Positions 1 through 19,266 of a stretch of 64,000 bases of DNA are shown here, piece by piece. The translations under genes were made by a program, and so were the position numbers. The DNA comes from Ephydatia muelleri (Eukaryota; Porifera; Demospongiae; Spongillida; Spongillidae). Below the pieces are notes generated by a model that did no database searches, was not told the DNA's origin, and saw only the letters and a list, made by a program, of their open reading frames with translations. Position 1 is the first letter of the stretch; each line of letters begins with the position of its first letter. The stretch spans positions 1,976,829 through 2,040,828 of the forward strand of contig JABACO010000007.1 in the NCBI GenBank assembly GCA_013339895.1. The letters run 5' to 3'.

Positions 1-74
1 GTGGTTAGTCTTCACCTCAGTGTTTGTGGCACACTTTACTTGCAACCCTTATGCTGCCCACCCCTCCTCCCCAG

Positions 75-696
75 GCCGATGCATCTAAGGTGATGCAGGA
101 CGCCATGGCTGAGTTCACTGGTAGTGCAGAGGAAGTGAGGTAACTACCAGGACAGCCATGTTATCCTATCCACACATCTACCTACCATCCTCTCTTCTCC
201 TTGATTATCTGTACCTCCTTGCTAATCCCCTTCACCCAATCTCTCCCCCTCCCCCTCCCCTACCTCCCTCCCACCCTTCTTCCTACTTCTCGTCTCCAAC
301 CCCATCAGGGTTCAGATAGCTAACGCTGATCTCCTATTGGTTGGAGGGAAAGTGGAGGAAGCCTTACAGGTGCTCAAGGGCATCTCAGCGGAGAAGCCTT
401 ACTATATCCAGGCCCGGGAGAGGATAGCCAACGTGTACCTGAGCCAGCACAAGGACAAGGCCATGTACCTATCCTGCTATAAGGAGCTGGCCTCTCGTCT
501 CCCTGGACCCACCACCTCCCTCCTGCTGGGGGAAGCCTACATGAACGTTGGAGAGGTGGGTGGTGGGAGGGGGTAGGGATAAGGTGTTGGTAGTGTGGGT
601 GCTACTCGATCATGAATTGGTAACTACTGAAATCAAGAGCAGCCGCACTACATAGCTTCATAGATACCTGTGCTCCACACATACGTGTTACGAATG

Positions 697-746
<50 letters not shown>

Positions 747-3244
747 CACATATACACATCGTGAAAATCTAGCGCCAAACATACATATGACAGAAATGTG
801 TGCATTGTTCGGTTTGCACGCTGCCATGTACACATTTTTGAATAGTTGGATCTTGATTTAAATATCCCTTGCAACAGGTGTTGCTCTACCACTGCATGCA
901 CAAACCCTAAAATGCTAAAGTAATTGAGTCTTCCCCCCCCCCCCCCCCCCCCCCTATCTTCAAACAGGTTGACTTGGCCTTGGAGATCTATGAGGTAGGG
1001 TTAAAACAAAACCCTGGAGACGCTGTTCTGGCCACCAAGATTGGCCAGGCACTGGTCAACACCCACAACTACAACAAGGTGTGCGACCCCTCCTCCCTCA
1101 CCTGATCACGTGAACACCTTACTACCTCTTCCCCAGGCCATCACATACTATGAAGCAGCCCTGAAAGAAGAGAGTCAGCGTTTCCTCCGCTGTGATCTGG
1201 TGGAGCTCTACATCAAGCTGAGGCAGTATGACAAGGCAGAGCAGACACTGGTAGCAGCCCTGGGACACCTCTCACAGGAATCTGGTAAGTTTGAGTGGGT
1301 GCAAGTGTGTGTGTGTGTGTGTACGCAAATTTCGTGTACCATCCCGTACGTTTTGTGCCTCTCCCCCATATGATGTGATATCCCCCATTGCAATGGTGCC
1401 TATACGCATGATGGAATGATGCCCCTCCCACACACATGTGTTCACATGATGGCATCTCTCCCTCTTCTGCCCTACAGAGCTCTCCCAGCTGATGGAGAAC
1501 ACCAAGCACCTCCTGCTATTGGCTAAGGTATACCAGAAGTCCTCACAACAGACACAGACCATCCAGACACTGACCAAAGCCAGAGAAGTCCAGTCCAGGT
1601 GTGAAGAGGGGAAGGGAGTAAGAAAGGGGGGAGGAGGGAGGGAGGGAGGGAGGGAGGGAGGGAGGTGAAAGGAGAGGAGAGGGAGGGTGGAAGAAGAGAG
1701 GGAGGGTGGAAGGAAGGNNNNNNNNNNNNNNNNNNNNNNNNNNNNNNNNNNNNNNNNNNNNNNNNNNNNNNNNNNNNNNNNNNNNNNNNNNNNNNNNNNN
1801 NNNNNNNNNNNNNNNNNNNNNNNNNNNNNNNNNNNNNNNNNNNNNNNNNNNNNNNNNNNNNNNNNNNNNNNNNNNNNNNNNNNNNNNNNNNNNNNNNNNN
1901 NNNNNNNNNNNNNNNNNNNNNNNNNNNNNNNNNNNNNNNNNNNNNNNNNNNNNNNNNNNNNNNNNNNNNNNNNNNNNNNNNNNNNNNNNNNNNNNNNNNN
2001 NNNNNNNNNNNNNNNNNNNNNNNNNNNNNNNNNNNNNNNNNNNNNNNNNNNNNNNNNNNNNNNNNNNNNNNNNNNNNNNNNNNNNNNNNNNNNNNNNNNN
2101 NNNNNNNNNNNNNNNNNNNNNNNNNNNNNNNNNNNNNNNNNNNNNNNNNNNNNNNNNNNNNNNNNNNNNNNNNNNNNNNNNNNNNNNNNNNNNNNNNNNN
2201 NNNNNNNNNNNNNNNNNNNNNNNNNNNNNNNNNNNNNNNNNNNNNNNNNNNNNNNNNNNNNNNNNNNNNNNNNNNNNNNNNNNNNNNNNNNNNNNNNNNN
2301 NNNNNNNNNNNNNNNNNNNNNNNNNNNNNNNNNNNNNNNNNNNNNNNNNNNNNNNNNNNNNNNNNNNNNNNNNNNNNNNNNNNNNNNNNNNNNNNNNNNN
2401 NNNNNNNNNNNNNNNNNNNNNNNNNNNNNNNNNNNNNNNNNNNNNNNNNNNNNNNNNNNNNNNNNNNNNNNNNNNNNNNNNNNNNNNNNNNNNNNNNNNN
2501 NNNNNNNNNNNNNNNNNNNNNNNNNNNNNNNNNNNNNNNNNNNNNNNNNNNNNNNNNNNNNNNNNNNNNNNNNNNNNNNNNNNNNNNNNNNNNNNNNNNN
2601 NNNNNNNNNNNNNNNNNNNNNNNNNNNNNNNNNNNNNNNNNNNNNNNNNNNNNNNNNNNNNNNNNNNNNNNNNNNNNNNNNNNNNNNNNNNNNNNNNNNN
2701 NNNNNNNNNNNNNNNNNCGTCCTCCCTCCCTCCCTCCATTCTCCTCTTTCTCTTTCTCTCTATCCTTCTTTCCTCCCTCCCTCTCCCCAGGAGGTCCATG
2801 CCAGGTCCCCAGCCTCAGCTCTAAAGGTCAAGGTGCAGGAGAACTATGTCCTCATGGCCTCCAGGTCCAAGCAGGGCATGGAGAGGGCACTGGCTGGCTT
2901 CCTGGAGCTGGCCAACAGTGAACAGAACAGCGTCCCTGTCCTGCTGGGCGTGGCCACGGCTCACATGATCCTCAAGCAGACTCCCAAGGCCAGAAACCAC
3001 CTCAAGAGAATATCCAAGATGCCGTGGGACCCCCAGGTGGGTGTGGCTGCCAAATCACTTAGGCATCGAGTGCTTCTTAGTGAGTCAAAATAACAGCGGG
3101 GGAAGTATTGATTTAATTATGCCTCCTGTTAGCACACGTGTGTGTTAGGCGCGTGTGAATGGCACTTTGATGTGGCTGGACTTTGTCTTAGTTGCGTCTG
3201 TGCGTGTGACAAAAGTGACATCGACCAATGTTTGGTAGTCGTCA

Positions 3245-3316
<72 letters not shown>

Positions 3317-5509
3317 GTGTGCTTGCGTGTGTGTGTGTGTGTGTATGTGTTTGCGTGTGTGTGTGAGAGAGAGATGGGTGTATGTGCATATGTGTATTGT
3401 GTGCATAGGTATGGGTGTGTGACTTTATGTCTTTATGTCGTGTGATTGCGACGTGACAGACTGGGGAGGAGTTTGAGAAGAGCTGGCTTCTACTGGCAGA
3501 CACTTACATCCAAGCAGGCAAGTATGACATGGCCATAGAGCTACTCAAGAAGTGTCTGCAGTACAACAAGGTAGGGTGCCCAGTCTTACCACGTTACCAT
3601 GACGATACTTGAATTTCTCTGCAGTCCTGCAGCAAGGCGTGGGAGTACCTAGGGTTCATTACAGAGAGGGAGCAAGCCTACAAGGATGCAGCTGTGAACT
3701 ACGAGAATGCCTGGAAGTACAGCAACTGCTCCAACCCCAGTATAGGTAGGCCATCCAGTACTGCCAGTATAGGTAGGCCATCCAGTACTGCCAGTATAGG
3801 TAGGCTGTCCAGTACTGCCAGTATAGGTAGGCTGTCCAGTACTGCCAGTATAGGTAGGCTGTCCAGTACTGCCAGTATAGGTAGGCCATCCAGTACTGCC
3901 AGTATAGGTAGGCTGTCCAGTACTGCCAGTATAGTTAGGCTGTCCATTACTGCCAGTATAGGTAGGCTGTCCATTACTGCCAGTATAGGTAGGCTGTCCA
4001 GTACTGCCAGTATAGGTAGGCTGTCCAGTACTGCCAGTATAGGTAGGCTGTCCAGTACTGCCAGTATAGGTAGGCCATCCAGTACTGCCAGTATAGGTAG
4101 GCTGTCCAGTACTGCCAGTACAGGTAGGCTGTCCAGTACTGCCAGTATAGGTAGGCTGTCCAGTACTGCCAGTATAGGTAGGCCGTCCAGTACTGCCAGT
4201 ATAGGTAGGCTGTCCAGTACTGCCAGTATAGGTAGGCTGTCCAGTACTGCCAGTATAGGTAGGCTGTCCAGTACTGCCAGTATAGGTAGGCTGTCCAGTA
4301 CTGCCAGTATAGGTAGGCCGTCCAGTACTGCCAGTATAGGTAGGCTGTCCAGTACTGCCAGTATAGGTAGGCTGTCCAGTACTGCCAGTATAGGTAGGCC
4401 ATCCAGTACTGCCAGTATAGGTAGGCCATCCAGTACTGCCAGTATAGGTAGGCTGTCCAGTACTGCCAGTATAGGTAGGCTGTCCAGTACTGCCAGTATA
4501 GGTAGGCTGTCCAGTACTGCCAGTATAGGTAGGCTGTCCAGTACTGCCAGTATAGGTAGGCTGTCCAGTACTGCCAGTATAGGTAGGCTGTCCAGTACTG
4601 CCAGTATAGTTAGGCTGTCCAGTACTGCCAGTATAGTTAGGCTGTCCAGTACTGCCAGTATAGGTAGGCTGTCCAGTACTGCCAGTATAGGTAGGCTGTC
4701 CAGTACTGCCAGTATAGGTAGGCTGTCCAGTACTGCCAGTATAGGTAGGCTGTCCAGTACTGCCAGTATAGGTAGGCCATCCAGTACTGCCAGTATAGGT
4801 AGGCCATCCAGTACTGCCAGTATAGGTAGGCCATCCAGTACTGCCAGTATAGGTAGGCTGTCCAGTACTGCCAGTAGGCCTACAGTACTGCCAGTATAGT
4901 GTCCTGTACAATTAGAATAACTGGGCTGGAATACATATGTTGCAGGCACTATAGTTTCAACTGTCCACATACAGTATTCAGTGGCAATGGAACATGAATT
5001 CACATCAACTGTCATTGCACACACAACACACACACGCACTCACACTCACATGAACATACCACTCACAACACACACACGCACACACACTCACATGAACATG
5101 AACATACCACACACAACACACACACGCACACACACTCACATGAACATGAACATACCACACACAACACACACACGCACACACACACACTCACATGAACAAG
5201 AACATACCACACCTACAACACACAAATATGAACCAATACAACACAAATATGAACATACCACACACACACTCACATGAACATACCACACACACAACTATGA
5301 ACATTACCACACACTCACATGAACCTACCACCCACACACACACACACATACCACACACCACAGGCTACAAGCTTGCCTTCAACTACCTCAAAGCCAAGCG
5401 TTATGTTGATGCCATTGATGTGTGCCACAAGGTGCTGGAGAACCACCCAGGGTATCCAAAGATACGCAAGGAAATACTGGACAAGGCCAGACTATCGATA
5501 CGAAGCTGA
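75..5509 (+). CDS. TTC21B: TTC21B / IFT139 (intraflagellar transport A TPR protein), 3' part
   Basis: This is the C-terminal part of the TPR-repeat IFT-A subunit that acts in retrograde transport inside cilia. Exons seen: 75-139, 309-555, 968-1078, 1137-1284, 1478-1598, then after the gap 2791-3036, 3460-3570, 3625-3745 and 5364-5509 (stop). All joins have GT-AG borders and matching phases. Peptides such as [45 protein letters not shown] and [18 protein letters not shown] follow vertebrate TTC21B from end to end. Compared with the vertebrate protein, roughly 250-300 residues between the exon ending at 1598 and the one starting at 2791 are absent and should lie in the N gap. The 5' part of the gene lies upstream of the window. 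The last intron contains a 27-base minisatellite that copies its own splice donor. No frame breaks are seen. Assignment to TTC21B rather than TTC21A is inferred from overall similarity. Confidence 0.93.
1718..2717. other. Assembly gap (1000 N) inside TTC21B
   Basis: Exactly 1000 N, a conventional gap of unknown size. It is flanked by GGGA/CCCT-type purine-pyrimidine repeats (1624-1717 and 2718-2787), which probably caused the break. Several TTC21B exons must be hidden here. Confidence 0.99.
3737..4875 (+). repeat. 27-base minisatellite, 42 units, carrying the TTC21B splice donor
   Basis: The first unit starts inside the coding exon that ends at 3745 and spans its 5' splice site. Almost every unit repeats the exon end plus donor (CCAGTATAG then GTAGGC). 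Variation is low: ctg/cca/ccg at one triplet, three units with GTTAGG, and one with a T-to-C change. The unit length is divisible by three and the array has no stop in the exon's frame, where it reads as SIGRLSSTA or SIGRPSSTA repeated. Confidence 0.97.
5023..5362 (+). repeat. CA-rich compound minisatellite before the last TTC21B exon
   Basis: Irregular units of about 45 bases mix (CA)n with ACTCACATGAACATGAACAT. The array runs right up to the acceptor of the last exon at 5363. Confidence 0.85.
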
Positions 5510-5798
5510 AGACCCCTCCCCTTGGTCCTCAGAAACGTGATAGCAAGGGACTTCCTTTTAATTCAATAGTTTCAAGCCACCACAGCAACAAGTATCACTT
5601 ATGCAATACAAAATGTCATGTGTGCAAACAAAATACCATTTTTACACAGAGCTGAACAAACTGCTCTTTTGAATGCATGTTTGGTGCAACAGTGCTAAAT
5701 GCAAACATCTATGTGATGTGTCCAAACACACGGACAAAATTGAAGGTGTTCTACATAACTATGCAAGACAGATATCCATGTATGTGTAATAACACAAC

Positions 5799-5834
<36 letters not shown>

Positions 5835-5959
5835 CCAAATGATTGCCATTGAGATGGGCAGGGAGGAGTTCATGTATAGAGGAAAGTTTTCACTGTTTCT
5901 TTTTGTGCCTTCAGACTAGCCGTGTTTCCTTTCTTGCACCGTGTTTCTGTTCCTTCTTT
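5510..5959. other. Tail-to-tail intergenic region TTC21B / bZIP
   Basis: This 450-base stretch lies between two convergent stops. It is AT-rich with a (CA)n tract at 5801-5833. It presumably holds both 3' UTRs; no open frame here is convincing. Confidence 0.6.
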
Positions 5960-6988
5960 TCACACAGCCCTCTGGCTAGCCAACCTGCTCACAAGTAGCG
6001 CCTTGAGCACACTTGTCTCGTTCATCATCTCCTCCACCTGCCTTCTCAGCCTGGCATTCTCTTCCTTCAACTTCTCCTCCCTCAACGCCATCTCCTCGCA
6101 CCTCTCCTTCCTCCTCTTCCGGGACACCTTTGAGGCCTCGTTGTTCTTCTGTCTCCTCTCTGTGTACCTCGGCCCCCTCTTCCCCAGTCCAGCAGCGGAG
6201 GGGGCATTGCTACGCGCGCGTTTGGCGGACGGGGGAGTGTCATCTTGGGAAGTGCGAGACCCGGCGTCATCTTGGAGTGGGTCTTTGTTTGGGCTGAGGG
6301 CGTGGTAGAGGAGGGAGAGAGGGCTGGTTGAGGAGGAGGGTGTGCTGGCGATGGAGAGGGGGGTGGTGGGTGGAGTGGTGGAGGTGAGGGGTGTGGCAGT
6401 GGTGACAGCATCGCTCACGTCGGCACAGAGAAGGGCCATGAGACCTTGCTCGTACACCACACCCTCCATGCACAGGGTAAAGGTCGTGGAGCTGTCCAGG
6501 GGACTGTAGAGGCAGGTGGGCGTGGCCAAGTCGGAGGTGACTGCACCGATGGAAGAGGGGGACGAGGGGGAAGAGGGCGTGGTAACGTCTGGGAGAAATA
6601 CGTCTCCATCCTGACAGTGGATTTGTTGTGACATGTCCATGTTTAGAATAGTGTCCAAATCGGTAAATTGGTCTAGGAAATTTGTATCCAATCCGTTGCA
6701 ATCCGTACACTCCTGGAAAACTGGTGCCGCCGTGAAGTGGGTGGGCGGATCAGCTCCGCCTACTTCTTCCGCTCGCGGCGTGACCAGAAGATCCAGAATG
6801 TCTGCATACGGGTCCGTCGCGAGGTTCATTGCACCAGTGTCCGGAGGTCGAGGAACGGGAGATTCGGAATTAGCTGGAGGGGGAGGAGGGAGGGCGCTGT
6901 AAACTCGACACTGTGGGAGATGCGCGCACACCAAGTACACACTGCAACTTACGAAGGATAAGGCCTGTAGCCGTCCAACCCCCAACAT
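5960..6988 (-). CDS. bZIP transcription factor, PAR/C/EBP-like
   Basis: A basic leucine-zipper protein that should act as a dimeric DNA-binding regulator in the nucleus. The C-terminal 65 or so residues hold the bZIP: basic region with KNNEASKVSRKRRKER (the N-x3-S-x2-SR-type signature of PAR and C/EBP families, where the second position is usually A), followed by heptad-spaced hydrophobics to VLKALLVSRL. The N-terminal 250 residues are Ser/Thr/Pro- and Asp-rich with LDLLV and LDQFTDLDTIL patches, typical of activation domains. The frame is open throughout (342 codons), but 6911-6952 has GT-AG borders and is 42 bases long, so it may be a very short intron that leaves the frame intact (328 residues if removed). 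The start at 6988 is the first in-frame ATG; a later Met at MNLATDPYAD is an alternative. Exact subfamily is not certain. Confidence 0.8.
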   Translation of the reverse strand: MLGVGRLQALSFVSCSVYLVCAHLPQCRVYSALPPPPPANSESPVPRPPDTGAMNLATDPYADILDLLVTPRAEEVGGADPPTHFTAAPVFQECTDCNGLDTNFLDQFTDLDTILNMDMSQQIHCQDGDVFLPDVTTPSSPSSPSSIGAVTSDLATPTCLYSPLDSSTTFTLCMEGVVYEQGLMALLCADVSDAVTTATPLTSTTPPTTPLSIASTPSSSTSPLSLLYHALSPNKDPLQDDAGSRTSQDDTPPSAKRARSNAPSAAGLGKRGPRYTERRQKNNEASKVSRKRRKERCEEMALREEKLKEENARLRRQVEEMMNETSVLKALLVSRLASQRAV

Positions 6989-7154
6989 CCTCTGGGGTGG
7001 TCCCCAGAGACTTTTCTACCGTACGTGTTACCACACTGGGCGAGGGAGAGCAGTTCTTTTTGAGCGAACATTGTGACGATACGACGAAGCGCTGGTCGAG
7101 TTGAAAGTTAATTTTTAACAGAGTAGAGGTTAGCCTCTCTTCGGTACGATCCAC

Positions 7155-8260
7155 TATGCTACCTACTAATTACGAGCTGATTCGATACTCGTGCTCCTTT
7201 ACAATAGGAGAGAGAGTTTTCTTTCTTTTTCTTTTTTTTGTTGCTTGCGCCAAAGTTGATAGACCCTTCAGACCGCTTCAGTGTTACAGAAGCACAACAG
7301 GTCCGTATAAAATGTCCCTCAAAAAGCTCACAGACCGCACTTGTGAGGCAGCAATGAGGACTCTAACCTAGCAAAGTATTTTATATATGCCCAGTGGTGC
7401 AATTCGTTGCTAATTTTAGCAAAAGTTACGTCACCCTGTCACGTGCACGGCATTTGTTCTCATGTAATTATTCATTGAAAACGCCCCTTGTACGATATCT
7501 GATACCTAAGTAGCGTCAGAGATAATATATGATCTCTGGTAGCGTAGCGTGAATCATTCAGGATGACTAGCTTTTGAAAAGCAAATCGGAAGGAATGGAG
7601 AAGTGTGCATACAAGAGATTTTCCTCCCTTGTATCCCAAGCAAGAGAAGCATTATGGCAAACCTATTGGCTGGATAAGATGCTGCGCTCTTCCACAACGG
7701 AGGTGCAAGGTCATCACAGGGACGAGCTTTCAGATTCAGTATTACTGATCTAGCTATTGCGGAAGCCAGGATTCCACCATGTCTGTTTAATGCGTTCACT
7801 TCATCCTTGTGTGCACATCTAACTTTGTATTCATTTTTGTGTATAGTAAGTTGATATGAAGACCAAATAATTCAGCATGACATCATACTCGCTGTGTTAC
7901 AATTATTCGCACGGCATTACTGATTACGTAAACACAGGATGCATCTCGTGCCCAGCACTGTACGTCGAACTAGGCTGAAAAAAACTCACTGCTCAGCGTA
8001 AGAGTCATTGGATTGGAAACGAATCGTGCGAGCAATAGAGCGCTGTATTACTTCCTCGTGCCATTTTCTATGAACTGTGCACCCGGGAGATGCGGATCCT
8101 ACGTGCTGTTGAACACTTTCAATGCATGCAGGTGACCGCAATCTTCTTCACAACTGCTGAACGCGCCTCCTGCGCTCATATTATATACTGTCGTCGGCAG
8201 TCCGAATAATGGCAATAAACTTTTGATAACTATTAAAATTGGACAAAATTGATTGTTTGA
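7155..8260. promoter_or_regulatory. Divergent intergenic region between bZIP and DCLRE1B
   Basis: About 1.1 kb upstream of both genes. It contains a CRE/PAR-type octamer TTACGTCA at 7426-7433 and CACGTG at 7440-7445. No gene or RNA is recognised inside. The promoter role is inferred from position. Confidence 0.45.
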
Positions 8261-16007
<7,747 letters not shown>

Positions 16008-16211
16008 CTTTCCCATATCTGCCCATCACCATCTTATTTCCCCTCTCTCCCTCTTCCTCCCCCTCTCTCCCTCTTCCTCCCCCTCTCTCCCTCTTCCTCC
16101 CCTCTCTCCCTCTTCCTCCCCCTCCCTCCCTTTCGTGTTGTCATTTGCAGTTGCAAAACACACATGTACAGACATCAACATACAATTACAACATAACTTA
16201 TTTTAATAATG

Positions 16212-19201
16212 CTAATAACTGGGTAAGCCCCTGGTTTGGGTTCTGTGTTCCGCAATGTCTTCCATGGCTTGACGCCTCCTTGTGTACCTCCTGTGCAAGC
16301 TAGCAGCACACACTATGGCTACCATGGTCAGCACAAAGACACCAGACACAGCAATGGCTGCATAGAGACGCTTCCTATCCAGAGATGCGCCAGAGGTCGT
16401 CGTCGTGGTGATGAGCGTCGTGGAGAGGTCTGGGGACTGGATGAGTGGGAGTGGCGATGATGTGGCGGAGATGAGGAACGATTTTGATGGAGTGGGCGTG
16501 ACAAATGATGCCGGGATAGTTCGGTCTGGGCACCCGTCCACACTGAACCTAGATGGGGCCCTCCTCGCCATCACCTCAAGATTAGGGGAGGCATTATTTG
16601 GAAACCGAAAGTCTTTCATGCATCCCGTGAAGGCCACGGGATTTCCCAACAGAAAGCCCCGAGTCTTCCACCCCAGATGCACAGGGGCGCAGGAGAGGGA
16701 TTCCAGCACCAGGCCACACCCATCACCGGGGCACATGAAGCAGGTGACATTGTCGATGTTGAGTGTCCACACCTGACCTCCCTCCCCCTCCCCTTCCCCC
16801 TTGGCAAGCTCAAAGGTGTGCCACTCTCCATCGGTCAGGGCCAGCTCAAGCGAGAAGGAGGTGTAGTTGCCGTGGTCTGCGAGGCTGACAAACAGGAGCT
16901 GGTCCGAGGCTATCAGGACGCTGAGGGTGCGGTCATTGCTGGTCGCCACGAGCAGAGGTCCGGGCCGGGCGGTAAGGAAGCTGAAGGACAGACCCGAGGG
17001 GGAGAAGAGCTGGTAGAAGGTGAGGGGAGGGTCTGTGGCGCCGGGGAGGAAGCTCAGGCCACTCGACCTGGGAACCCGTTCGTGGGCCAAAGGGGCAAAG
17101 TTGCGCGTCTCTCCCAACGCGTAGCGTCTGTGGTACGGGCTCTGCAGGGACCCGCTGTACAGGGGGACCTCCAAGGCCCCGCCCCCTACACAGACGTCGT
17201 CGAATCGCAGCGCGGAGAGACTCTGGGGGAGTGGCGCTACGATGCTGTCAACAAGGGCCGGCATTGCTGAGAAGGTGGTGTTTGTTATCGCCACGGTGAC
17301 GAAGAATGCGTCGATCGTCACCTCTACCAGGTAGGCACATTGAGTGAGGAGGGTCACCTGGCTCCTGAGGTGGGTGGAGTTGTACGGTCCTGAGAGAGAG
17401 AAGACTAGCCTTCTGTCTGCGAGGTACAGGGTGAAGGAGGAGGAGGAGGAGGGGGATTCCCCTGATGTGCCTGTCATGATGGTGCCAATCTCGGGATGTC
17501 CCGGGAGCAGCTGGACCATGGACCTCTCCGGCTCGCTGTGGTAGGGGTGTGTGTCCCAGGGAAGGTGGAAGCAATGGTAGCTGGTACCGTCCAATGTCAC
17601 CGTGGAAACCAATGCTGGATCTATTGAGGGAGAGGGAAAGGGTTAATGATAACACCAGTACGAATTGACCTCAAGCAACACCATAAAACATGCTCTACAC
17701 CTCCACACGACACCAGAGGGTATGCTCTACACCTCCACACGACACCAGAGGGTATGCTCTATACCTCCACATGACACCAGAGGGTATGCTCTACACCTCC
17801 ACACGACACCAGAGGGTATGCTTTATACCTCCACATGACACCAGAGGGTATGCTCTACACCTCCACACGACACCAGAGGGTATGCTCTACACCTCCATAT
17901 GACACCAGAGGGTATGCTCTATAGACACCAGAGGGTATGCTCTACACCTCCACACGACACCAGAAGGTATGCTCTACACCTCCACACGACACCAGAAGGT
18001 ATGCTCTACACCTCCACACGACACCAGAAGGTATGCTCTACACCTCTACATGACACCAGAAGGTATGCTCTACACCTCCACACAACATCACAGGTTTGGC
18101 TAATCACCAATGCGGGCATGTCTGACAAAGGCTAGAGACATGTGGCATCCAAACTTTATCCATTAAAAGCATTGTAGTGTCTGCAGTGATGCCATCCTCT
18201 TCCTGTAATACCCCTCCCCCCCCCTCCCTACTTGCCGTTACCATGATTACCTACTCCAAATAGTACCCACCTGTATCAAACTCCTAATAACAGTCCACCA
18301 ACTCCGCTACTCTGTTGTGGGAGTATAGCCTCTGGTGGGGACTGCCCATATAAGGGTGGTAGGCACCCACATCATCTTGCAGAGATGGAGCCAAACAGAC
18401 ATTGGGAAGGTGTTGGAGATGGACTGTTAGAGATCATGTGACCACAAAGTGCAGAATGCACTTTGAATATTCATGATCAAACTTCATGGCCAATAATACA
18501 TGCTCATGCCCCATGAAAAGATTTGAGCACTTCATTGCAGCTCGTATAAACAGACACCCTCACAAGCGGACAGAGAACCTCTCGGATCAGGCAGACCTTC
18601 GATCAGCTTAAGGTATGTGTATTGTCTACTCGTTAGTAGAGAGTTCAAATTGCATCGTATCTGTGTCAAATGCATCGTATCTGTCTAGTGGCTGGTAGTG
18701 ATATGTGCATATTTGCGTTGGTGTGTTGTCAAGGTTGCAAGGTGGGGGGGGGGGGGGAGGGGAGAAAGAGGGAGGGACAATGCTGCAAGACAATACCCCA
18801 AAACACGGATTCTTTAGGGAATTTAGCACGCCAGTGTGTGGACACCACACCTAGACATGACACACGACATGAAACGTGCAATCCATCAGGTAGACACAAT
18901 CACTCAGTGCAACACAGGAGCACTAGAGCTCTTGTGGTACGTCCTAACAGCAAGCTAACCCTCCCCACTGTTTGACACTGGTGTATGGTGTGTTGACCAC
19001 ACCCCCACCAACATGGGATGCAATATGTATTGAATGCTGATCTGCTCATGCTGGCACGTGATCTGCCTCTCTATCCTGACTTGGGTATGGTAGGTGTGGC
19101 CATGACATACGTGATAGCTTAGCGGTCCATTATCTATGCAAATCACCGATGTTATATCTCCCCACAGCACACACACACACCCACACATACACACACACAT
19201 A

Positions 19202-19266
<65 letters not shown>

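Noticed and set aside
3737-4875. CRISPR-like array
   Set aside because: The repeats are directly adjacent, with no unique spacers, and lie in a eukaryotic gene.
3649-5039. Open frames of more than 400 codons on the minus strand over the 27-base array
   Set aside because: A 27-base repeat without stops in one unit is open in that frame throughout. The peptides are pure repeat, and the strand is opposite to the real gene.
6911-6952. XBP1/HAC1-type unconventional intron in the bZIP gene
   Set aside because: It has canonical GT-AG borders, no IRE1 stem-loops are apparent, it lies upstream of the bZIP domain rather than just after it, and it does not change the frame.
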